Below are positions 22,085 to 31,006 of a DNA stretch of 64,000 bases, in pieces. How positions within the stretch are numbered: position 1 is the stretch's first letter; the number at the start of each line of letters is the position of its first letter. Made by a program: the position numbers and the translations under genes. This stretch comes from Anomaloglossus baeobatrachus (lineage: Eukaryota; Chordata; Amphibia; Anura; Aromobatidae). A model generated the notes under the pieces. That model was given only the letters and a program-made list of their open reading frames with translations. It was not told the origin of the DNA and did not search any database. Location of the stretch: positions 1-64,000 of the forward strand of contig NW_027442259.1 of the NCBI RefSeq assembly GCF_048569485.1, in the 5' to 3' direction.

Positions 22085-22576
22085 GTACATTGACTAGTAA
22101 CACTGCACACAGAAATGCACCTTAATATTCCACTGTTAACCCTTTCCTCCCAGCAGTAACACACAACTCCTCACCTTGATATCATGGTGATTTATGGTCA
22201 GAATGACTTCAATGCGATCAGTGATTTCTATTCTAGCTCTGCTCACATAGATTTTATATCCACACTCAACTATAGGCCGTTCTTCATATTTTGGGGGTTT
22301 TTAGTCAGATATACTAGTTTGTGCCTGTATAGTATTGGTGTAGATGGGAGTGTAGGGCATGGGTTACATGGCACTGTGGTGGGATACTGATGGGAGGTAT
22401 TGGTGCTGTGTTTGAGGCTTCTACTGGGTATTTTCCTACAAATACTGGAACAGCTCACTGCTTAGAATGATCCTTCCCAGCTCTATAATATATTATATAT
22501 ACCCCACAATGCAGGCTCACACACACATTTGTCTCAAGTGTGTTGTAGGGACACAGATACAGTCTTGGTCATGTGA

Positions 22577-23156
22577 CTAAAGGCTACTTTACACACTGCG
22601 ATATCGGTCCTGATATCGCTAGTGTGGGTACCCGCCCCCATCTGTTGCGCGACACGGGCAAATTGCTGCCCATGCTGCACAACACCGAACAGAACCAGTC
22701 ACACATACTTACCTGCCCGGCGACGTCGCTGTGACCGGCGAACCGCCTCCTTTCTAAGGGGGCGGTTCGTGCGGCGTCACAGCAACGTCACTGAGCGACC
22801 GCCCAATAGCAGTGGAGGGGCGGAGATGAGTGGCCGGAACATCCCGCCCACCTCCTTCCTTCCTCATAGCGGCTTTGAGGCAGGTAAGGAGAGGTTCCTC
22901 GTTTCTGCGGTGTCACACGGAGCAATGTGTGCTGCCGCAGGAGCGACGAACTACATCGTTACTGCTGCAGTAACGATAATCGAGAATGGAGACCCATGTC
23001 ACCGATGAGCGATTTTGCACGTTTTTGCAACGATGCAAAATCGCTCATCGGTGTCACACGCAGCAACATCGCTAATGCGGCCGGATGTGCGTCACAAATT
23101 CCGTGACCCCAACGACTCCGCATTAGCGATGTCGCAGCGTGTAAAGCCCCCTTTAG
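22577..23156. mobile_element. Foldback MITE (copy in arm B)
   Basis: Inverted copy of the 2083-2661 MITE, with more substitutions than the copies in arms C and D, for example in the inner part of the left end. It has the same ends and hairpins. Confidence 0.7.
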
Positions 23157-24556
23157 TGGGAGTGGTGTACAGGGTCTTAGCAGTAAAGAGTATTCCATAT
23201 TTCTGCCAGATACCCACAGAGATATTGAAATCTGAAAAAAGAGACTTCTGCTCATTGAAGGTAAGAACTGCTCACATAGCGTTCAACTCCACAGCAAACG
23301 TGTGCTCTAGCACTGGCATATCAGCAGGGATATTCCCCTACTACACATGTGTGTCTGGGTCGCTGTGACAGTTTACAGGACATAACTCAGGGCACCTAGA
23401 CAGAAGGCAGATGGACTACTTTCTATTTCTGGTGTAGAGCTTAGTACAATATATATATATATACTATTACATGTGACACATGTACCTTGTATTACCATTA
23501 TTCGCTGTATATGAACCCCTTTTCTCCGGGCATTATTTGTCTATAGCATTTTTCACGAACCTGAGGCAACTGAGAACCCTTCAGTGAAGGAATTCCACTA
23601 ACCCTCACAATACCAACCAGGGGCCTCCCTGCAGTAACTCAGGTAGTTGTACCCATTCTCTTTCCGCATTCTATGTGTTCTTCTTCTTTCTTCTTTTTTT
23701 TCTTTTTTCTTCTTTTTATTTCTATCATGTAGTTCAGGGGTTTATAGATATATGTCCTGCATCTCATATTTCCTTTAGTGGTGCTTCTTACCCATTCTCA
23801 TATCATTTACCCTAGTATTTCATGATCCTGAGGCGACTGAGAACCCTTTAATAAAGGAATCCTTTTTCACTTGAATTGTCAAGTGATACTTACCAGTGAC
23901 TATCACGTAATGTTACAGGTAGTTGCATTTTCTTCCTCTTCTTTCTCTCCTTTCTTCTTTGTCACACGGTCCATTGTGTTATAGCCCACGTGTCATGATA
24001 ACACTTGTACCATCTTTTCATTTAGATTCCACCTACAATTATTTACCGATTCCAGTTCTGAAATAGGCTTTCATCATCTACTCACTAGAATTCTCAAGTG
24101 CATAAGGTACTGAGACATATACATGTTCACACCATTATAAAGAACAAAGTATAAACATTGAGGTTTTTCTCACACCCATGTTCCTGTGTTCTTTGATATG
24201 ATATGTGTTCATTTCCTTCACTATATAGGATTGCAAGTTTTCCATTTGTACCTTAATGGCAATGACGCTATACAATTGAACACATATCATCCTGTTATCC
24301 ATATAGGTGTGTATTTACCTGCTTGACTATTTTTGGTTGTTTGATCCAGAATGTTTCTCCAGATAGGTCATGTGGAAATTTTCTTTCCTCAGTACAAATG
24401 TTTTCACTATGGCTTTGGAAAAATTTTTTGTATGTGCATCATGGTTATTTGACCCATTGTACTCTCAAGTAGCAATATATTGTACTGTTATGTTGTACTA
24501 TGTACTAATTACGTGTTTATATGGTTTTGTAACCCTTTATGATCTTAGATAACTTT

Positions 24557-24597
24557 ATCCTTGATAAAGACCTAAAAACAAGGTCGAAACGTTGGAT
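24557..24597 (+). ncRNA. Hammerhead-like motif with intact helix II
   Basis: The same motif as at 648-688, but in this copy helix II is perfectly paired (GACC with GGTC) before GAAAC. Helix I is ATCC/GGAT. The core reads TTGATAA instead of CTGATGA, so activity is doubtful. Confidence 0.5.
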
Positions 24598-25008
24598 GAA
24601 TTATCCTTTTGCACAAATAAAGAATTTTCAGCATTCCAAGAGTTCTTTTCTTACGTTATTGATCACTATAGTGTGCCAGAGCTATTTCTATTGAATTGAC
24701 TCTTATTTTTTCTGAGCACCTGCTATATACACAGTGAGCCAGACATATTCAAGTTTCATTCAGAAGGCAGAGGGAAGCCTTAGCAGCTGAGCCTATATCT
24801 TGGCTTGTGAGCATTAGAACAGGCCGGCGATTACAGGGTAACATGAAAAATGTCCAGCTTGCATTATGACTAGAACATGACAATATCCTTTTAAGTACTA
24901 ACCTATGATGCGTTCCTAAGCAGTTGATGTTATATGTTCTACATTTCATTTTCTGCATACTTTACAAGTAGTAGAATTTGCTTTGATATAGGCAACTGGA
25001 TTTTCACA

Positions 25009-25267
25009 ATGAAAAGGCAAAGGATAACGCCCGAAAAAGACGCCATACATTATGTCAGTGCCATCCCTGACAAACCTGGATTGACCATGAAATACATCAA
25101 TCCCCTTAAAGGTGAGTTAAAACAAGTTTTAACTAAATTGCCTTAATATTGTCATGCATTAGAATGACTGTCTTAGGTAATGATAAATATTTTCTACAGG
25201 AAGAGGAGTGTTTGCTGAAACTGAAATCGAAAAAGGGAGTTTTGTTGCAGAATATCGAGGCGAGCTC
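25009..25267 (+). pseudogene. Captured SET-domain gene start (KMT5A-like), two exons
   Basis: Exon 1 (25009-25111) starts at an ATG with A at -3 and encodes a 5' part including DKPGLTMKYINPLK. An 88-bp intron (25112-25199) has a clean GTGAGT donor and a TTTTCTACAG acceptor. Exon 2 encodes GRGVFAETEIEKGSF and EYRGEL. Exon joining restores the Gly of GRGVFA in frame. This is the N-terminal SET-domain block of lysine methyltransferases, closest in style to KMT5A-like proteins of fish and frogs. The catalytic and post-SET parts are missing: the frame runs straight into gypsy integrase at about 25268. A retained intron rules out a spliced-mRNA copy. Confidence 0.75.
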
Positions 25268-26400
25268 ACGTATGCACTTACGATGGTAGACAACTACTCG
25301 AGATTTATGGTTGTGGTACAAGTCAAAGATCTAATGGCCCATACTGCAGCGAAGGTCTTCCAAGCACACTTATGCAGACCTCATGGCTACTCAGAGAGAG
25401 TCCTCACAGATCAAGGCACTGCCTTTGAAGCGGAAATCTTCAAGGACTTCTGCAGCTTTTACCGATGCAGGAAGATGCGCACTACACCCTACCATGCTCA
25501 AACCAATGGTTATCAACCTGCTCAGGACTTTACCCCATATTCCAGATGTGGCCTTACAAGTGATTTATAGAGGGTTAACAATACGTTGGGATCACCGGAT
25601 CTAATCTCCCTTTTTATACACCCTAAAATCTTGTTTGCTTTAGAATAAACAATAACATCATAAAGGTATAGCAGTACCGTTTCAAAGTTTCGGTGTCCCA
25701 AGCAGCATTCCATCAGCCTCTGGAAGGTTCCTGGCAAATTGCACAGCTCGAAGGGCATGCTTTTGAACTCGCAGAGACCCATCGGGGTGGCAAAGGCGGT
25801 CTTCTCCCGGTCTGCCTCAGCAACGGACACTTGCCAATAGCGACTAGTGAGATCAAGGGTAGAAAAATAATTTGCAGTTCTCAATGCAGCTAGCTATTCC
25901 TCAATACAGGGGAGTGGTGCTGTCCTTCTTCTTTAACAGGACCAACGGAGCTGCCCAGAGGCTACAACTGTCACGGATAACCCCAGCCTCCTTCATGTTG
26001 CTCAACATGTCCTTGGTACACTGGTAATGTGCAGGTAGTTTTGGCTTATATCTCTCTTTGATGGGTGGGTGTGCACTTGTGGGGATGTAGTGTTTGACCC
26101 CTTTTATTCTTCAAAAGTCTAGCGGATGTTTGCTGAAGACTTGCTCGTATTCTTGCACTAGCCTGTAGACCCCCTTCTTGTGATGTGAAGGTGTGGAGTC
26201 AGTGCCTACGTGTAATTCCTTACACCACTCCTCTGGCTGACTTGGTGAGCTGTCACTGAATGGGTGGGCTGAAGCAATGGTGGATGCTGCTGTTTGGATA
26301 GCATGTGTATCTACTGAGAACAGCTTATCAATGGTGGCAAATCGGAGCAGCTTAATCTCTTGCTCTCCGCAGTTCAACACTCTCATGGGCACTCTTCCCT
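25268..26400. mobile_element. Shuffled gypsy fragments with LINE piece (fossil)
   Basis: Parts in order: a gypsy integrase core on the plus strand (about 25268-25515; VDNYSRFMVVV, TDQGTAFEAEIF, TPYHAQTNG), a LINE piece, then gypsy reverse transcriptase and the region upstream of it on the minus strand (about 25660-26400; NYFSTLDLTS, FQRLMECCLG, YEQVFSKHPLDF). Orientation and order differ from an ordinary gypsy pol, so it is a rearranged remnant. It is the same family as the copy at 31007-34234 and is broken. Confidence 0.8.
25535..25660 (-). mobile_element. LINE reverse-transcriptase scrap
   Basis: The minus strand encodes KILGCIKREI and LYKSLVRPHLEYG, the thumb-side motif of CR1/L2/Rex-type non-LTR retrotransposons. 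It is about 40 residues long and joined in frame to gypsy reverse transcriptase (VIVYSK) on its upstream side. Further copies are at 43249-43375, 38103-38210 and, from another copy, 30770-30955. Confidence 0.7.
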
Positions 26401-27270
26401 TCCATATTAATGAATAAAACTATGATGTAAATAGCATATAGATACCCCACAAATGCAGATAAAAGTAGGTTATGGGAAAAGGGGGAAGAGAGAAACAGGA
26501 AAATAGTGGAATAAAGTATACCTTCCAGGTGGGAGAGGAAATGGCAGCACAGCCAGTGGAGGTGAAGCAAGGGGAGCCTGCAACTAAAGAGTTGAGAGCG
26601 TTATCACATGGTGACTGAGCCTGATTGTAACGGGAGCATAGAGGTGCCGATCCTGTCTTACCTGCGTTGGTGTAGAAGTGGGTGTCCTGTGGTGGAGTCA
26701 GCTGTGTGCAGTGGTGGCCGTGGGTTCTTTTATGTGCGACCGTAGTAATAGCTGCGCCCACTTCCTGTATGGGAGTGGAATGCAGTGAGGCTAATGGAAC
26801 GCACGCCTGCGCATTTGTGTTTAACGTCGCGCATGTGCAGAACGGAGAAAAGGCTGCGCTCACTTCCTAATGAAAGGGAGTGAGACGCAGCTGGGAAGGG
26901 AAGGGAAAAGATTAGGGTTTGGGGATGATGAAAGGGCTTTCTACGGGCAAGGATGGCAAAGGGTGGCAGTGACGGAAAGTCAGGCAGCCTGTCCTGTCCT
27001 GTCCTGTCCGTCCGTCTTTTTGTATCATGAATTGGAAAGACTGCAAGGGGGAGGGGAGGTGCTTGGAGGAGGAGGAGTTATTCAGATTAATTGCAGTGGG
27101 CGGCGGCTGCAAAAAGCATCATTCTTCTTGTTTTTGCTCTGCAAAACAGCCTTTTCAAGGGTTGGCTTGGGTGACAAAATGTCTTCTGTAGGCGTGGGTT
27201 TGTCTCCCTCTCCCTAAGATGTGTCCGGTATAGGCCAGGGTGCCACTCAAGGCCGTAACCAATTCGGGTT
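26401..27270. other. Sequence upstream of U2 copy 2
   Basis: No gene recognised. The last 400 bp are GC-rich and precede the U2 start, and are conserved at 44115-44989. They may include the U2 promoter. CTCCCTAAGATGTG, about 55-60 bp before the U2 start, sits where a proximal sequence element should be, but the match is weak, and I see no clear octamer upstream. Confidence 0.35.
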
Positions 27271-27646
27271 ATAGCTTCTCGGCCTTTTGGCTAAGATCAA
27301 GTGTAGTTTCGGAGGACGCTACCTTGGTCGGTACTGGAAGGTGCCTGGGATTGCACGTCTGCCGGCCTTGAGGAAGTGTGTGCGCCTTCTGGTGACACAT
27401 AGCCCTCTTGTGCCTGGACGGTTCCCAGGCAACGGGAGGCGATCACCTTTGTTATTTTGAAGTCCTACTGATAAACAGAAAAAAAAAAAAATTAAATCTG
27501 TTCTTATCAGTTTAATATCTGATACGTCCCCTCTCTGGGGACCATATATTAAATGGATTTTTAGAACAAGGAGATGGAAAAAATCTTGCTCTGTCCACTC
27601 CACGCATTGACCTGGTATTGCAGTACCTCCAGGACCGGTGCACCCC
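27271..27646 (+). ncRNA. U2 snRNA gene copy, interrupted
   Basis: The 5' part (27271-27306) matches U2 nt 1-36. The 3' part (27496-27646) matches the rest, from ATCTGTTCTTATCAG to GGTGCACCCC, including stem-loop II and the Sm-site region (ATTTTTAG here, against ATTTTTGG in the usual gene). The 189-bp insert splits GUAGUA, the branch-site recognition sequence, so a functional U2 is not expected. A good 3' box follows, so this descends from a true U2 gene unit, not a reverse-transcribed copy. Confidence 0.85.
27307..27495 (+). mobile_element. A-tailed insert inside U2
   Basis: A 189-bp insert, starting TTTCGGAGGACGC and ending in a run of about 13 A followed by ATTAA. It sits after U2 nt 36. 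A 3' A tail and a fixed position in U2 fit target-primed insertion. Keno elements of the Tx1 group are known to target U2 genes in fish. A U2-headed SINE is the alternative. The same insert is in copies 1 and 3. Confidence 0.55.
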
Positions 27647-27657
27647 TTCTTAACCCA

Positions 27658-27672
27658 GTTTCCAAAAGCAGA
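27658..27672 (+). terminator. snRNA 3' box
   Basis: GTTTCCAAAAGCAGA fits the vertebrate snRNA 3'-end processing signal (GTTT, 0-3 nt, AAA, purine, two nt, AGA). It lies about 12 nt after the U2 3' end, within the usual spacing. Confidence 0.75.
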
Positions 27673-28566
27673 ACTCAATTCACCTGATTCAAATGAGCCC
27701 CATTAGTGAATTGAAAGAAAGCAAAAACTTTATATGCACCTCAATTTGGCCAATTCACTTTTCACACTTTCACCCTTTTTTTTATCTTTCACACCTTTTA
27801 CTTGCTTTATTGATGCAAAAGCTGTGCCAAATAGCAAACTCATCTCCACTCAACTTGACCAACTCTGCTATGTCCCGTGCAGTATCTTATTCTCAGTCTT
27901 ATCTAGATCATTTGCAATTGAATAGAATAGATCCCTTTTGGACACATTGGATTCAGCTGCTGCAGTGACTGCAGGTGTTAGAAGATGCAGACTTGGCATC
28001 AGGTGCTGTCTATCAGATTCCACTCCAATTAAAGCTTCCATTGTTTTTCGGTGTTTTCTTTGAGCAATGATGATGTCTTTAGTGATCTGTTGGCTCCCTC
28101 TCCTGGAGGAAGAGTTTGCTTGCTCTTGGACTTTCAAAAAGAGAGGTCATGATAGACATTTAGCTTCTGAGCCCAATTGGGGACAGTCATGGGTGATGAA
28201 TGTTTTGCAACCTGCTGCGAAGCCTGATACCGCAATATAAGGAACGTCAAATACTAAGAATGGGCGGCCTATGAAAGAATTAGTACTTTCATTAAGCATA
28301 CTTAAACGGCTAATTGGGAATAGACAAACTGTAAAAAGCCCTCTGAGAAAGCCCCTCTCTAACCTTTGTTAGTAAGCTTTTCTGTAGTCTGCCTGTTGAT
28401 GTATTTTCCGTTTGAACAGTGCACAACATGAAGTGACGGAACACTGGCTTGTCACAATGTCCCCCGCTGACATCACGATAGCGCTGCTGCCTAGAAAGCC
28501 AGCTGCGCAGCAGAAGTTGCTCTTTGGGTGGGATGGTGGGCTAATGTATCTATTCCTGCTTGGTGT
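27673..28566. other. 3' flank of U2 copy 2, unassigned
   Basis: About 900 bp with no recognised gene. A minus-strand open frame at 27868-28137 (about 89 codons) shows no family I know. The flank is not repeated after U2 copies 1 and 3, which lost the U2 3' half. Confidence 0.4.
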
Positions 28567-28737
28567 GAGTTTGACATGATCTAGAGCAACGAGTTCCAGC
28601 GGCTAGCGGTTGATTATTGGCTGTAATGGGGCTTTCTGGCTGGTGCCAGCCTTTCTTCTTAGCACACAGGAACCACAATCCCTACACCATGCTTCGATGG
28701 ATTCTCTCATCCCAGCCCAGTAAAACTACATATTTCA
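28567..28737 (-). mobile_element. Gypsy pol scrap (fossil)
   Basis: Minus-strand sequence matching the integrase zinc-binding region of the gypsy copy at 31007-34234 (compare 32165-32330). The inverted counterpart is at 30650-30768, so the two scraps flank the Penelope-like pair. Confidence 0.65.
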
Positions 28738-30645
28738 CACAGTTATAAGCAGCCCATGGGCATTCACCTGGATTAAAACCCATAACAGCTCATAGACCAA
28801 ACAATCAATCTACCACTGGACCAAAGACAGGAAGCTAAATCCACTGCCTGCGGTAACTAACTTAATCCTATAGTCTACTCACACAACAAACCCAAGAGAA
28901 AGGAAAAAAACATTGCTTCGATTATCCATCCAATGAAAACGCATAACCATTGTGAGCCATTGGACAATGCAATTGCACACATGGTGACATGGTGCACGGC
29001 CCAATGAATCAAGTCTGTACTTCATATTCACGGTTTAAGCCCTTGGGTTCTAATGTGTCCAGAGTACATATCCAGAAAGATTCCCTTTCTTTGTGCTAAG
29101 CACAAGTCAACAATACGTTGTAAGCAGATTCTATTACCAGTCCCACACCATTTTGTGACGCATAATCGCACAGTGGCCCAATTAAGATTCCAAGTCATCG
29201 AACATGTCCCAGCCATACGCAGAGGAGGCGATAGAATTAGGAAGCTCAAAGAAAGGGAATCTTTCTGGATATATACTCTGGGCATGTTGGAACCCAAGGG
29301 CTTAAACCATGAATATGAAGAACCGACTTGATTCATTGGGCCGTGCACATTTTTTCTAACGCCCGGTTCTTTTTCGTGTTCACACTATATATGGTTCCAG
29401 TATGTATGGAGTTCCATTCTTCCTTGTTTTTTATTTGTCATGTTTGTCTGATTACCTTGTCTAACAGTTTTTTCTCCCCTTTCTTTACCTTCCAGGTTCC
29501 CATAGTCACGTGAAATATCCCTGTTGCACTTGATTACGGCTCACTATTCACTATAGGATGTCTTATATCTAACATCACACTCTCACCCATCAGCACTCTA
29601 TAGGTTTGTATAAGGTATGCGCTTACACATCCGGTCCTCCATAGGTATTTCCACTTATGTAGCACTATCCCTATGATCACTCATAACTCATACCCTTGTA
29701 GTCAATTACAGCCTCCTCTCTCCCCTCTCCCCTTCTCCCTTTCCATCTATAATTTTGCCAGTACAATATTAGTTTACATTAGGCACACACTCACATATTC
29801 CTTTCCTTAGTGACTTATTGTAATTCACATTCGCATACAATTCTCTATGCCTGCCCCATTACTACATTCATACCTACTTGACCCTATCCTGATACCCCTT
29901 GTCTCACCTTGTTGGTCCCTACACCTGTTATCATCTCCTTTCCTGTGTCTGTCTTGTCACACAACACATTTTAGCATATCCCTTGTGCTCCTTATTACCT
30001 GTCCTGCCTATTAGAATTATGTCCATTATGTCCATGCATGGCCCAATGAATCAAGTCTGTACTTCATATTCATGGTTTAAGCCTTTGGGTTCCAATGTGC
30101 CCAGAGTATATATCCAGAAAGATTCCCTTTCTTTGAGCTTCCTAATTCTATTGCCTCCTCTACGTATGGCTTGGACATGTTCGATGACTTGGAATCTTAA
30201 TTGGATCACTGTGTGATTATGCGTCACAAAATGGTGTGGGACTGGTAATAGAATCTGCTTACAATGTATTGTTGACTTGTGTTTAGCTCAAAGAAAGAGA
30301 ATCTTTCTGGATATGTACTCTGGGCACATTAGAACCCAAGGGCTTAAACCGTGAATATGAAGTAAAGACTTGATTCATTGGGCCGTGCACCATGTCACCA
30401 TGTGTCCAATTGCATTGTCCAATGGCTCACAATGGTTATGCGTTTTCATTGGATGGATAATCGAAGCCATGTTTTTTTCCTTTCTGTTGGGTTTGTTGTG
30501 TGAGTAGCCTATAGGATTAAGTTGGTTACCGCAGGCAGTGGATTTAACTTCCTGTCTTTGGTCCAGTGGTAGATGGATTGTCTGGTCTATGAGCTGTTAT
30601 TGGTTTGAATGCAGGTGAATGCCCATGGGCTGCTTATGACTGTGT
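28738..30645. mobile_element. Penelope-like inverted pair
   Basis: The left half (28738-29345) reads as the inverse of arm A's Penelope tail; the right half (about 29440-30645) reads as arm A at 3300-4500. The left half has the cleanest endonuclease-side frame in the window, on the plus strand at about 29100-29331 (RRGGDRIRKLKERESFW, LEPKGLNHEYE). About 95 bp of other AT-rich sequence lies between the halves. Confidence 0.65.
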
Positions 30646-30649
30646 AAAA

Positions 30650-30768
30650 TATGTAGTTTTACTGGGCTGGGATGAGAGAATCCATTGAAGCATGGTGTAG
30701 GGATTGTGGTTCCTGTGTGCTAAGAAGAGAGGCTGGCACCAGCCAGAAAGCCCCATTGCAGCCAATAA
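30650..30768 (+). mobile_element. Gypsy pol scrap, inverted partner (fossil)
   Basis: The reverse complement of 28600-28737. It joins LINE sequence at about 30768. Confidence 0.6.
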
Positions 30769-30769
30769 T

Positions 30770-30955
30770 CACTTAATAACTTTTTCAACTTGTCATCATA
30801 TGGGAGGCCTTCCATTCCTTGTAGTAGTCTAGTTGCCCACCTTTGAACTGACTCTAACTTCTGAATGTCCTTTTTAAAATGTGGAGCCCAAAACTGGTTC
30901 CCATATTCCAGATGTAGCCTTACAAGTGATTTATAGAGGTTGATCATCTTTACTT
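30770..30955 (-). pseudogene. LINE reverse-transcriptase fragment
   Basis: About 60 codons on the minus strand with LYKSLVRLHLEYGNQFWAP, FKKDIQKLESVQRWATRLL and MEGLPYDDKLKKL, typical of the C-terminal side of CR1/L2/Rex-type reverse transcriptases. The rest of the LINE is absent: gypsy sequence adjoins on one side and unassigned sequence on the other. Confidence 0.75.
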
Positions 30956-31006
30956 ATCATTTAAAACTTTCAAACTGGTACACTCAACACATAAAGCCCC
31001 CCCCTT

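Larger units (their letters stand above)
21764..25006 (-). repeat. Inverted-repeat arm B
   Basis: The reverse complement of the first 3 kb of arm A and a close match to 39690-42720 of arm C. It lacks the Penelope tail of arms A, C and D because hAT-2 and filler sequence join it at 21764. It carries an extra 201-bp insertion (21884-22084), the MITE and a hammerhead-like motif. It ends immediately before the SET fragment. Confidence 0.85.

Noticed and set aside
26682-27217. Open frames upstream of U2 copy 2
   Set aside because: Short, GC-rich, not conserved as proteins between the two copies, and more likely the former U2 promoter region.
27868-28137. 89-residue minus-strand frame after U2 copy 2
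   Set aside because: No recognised family, no splice or start context, and no second copy in the window to support it.
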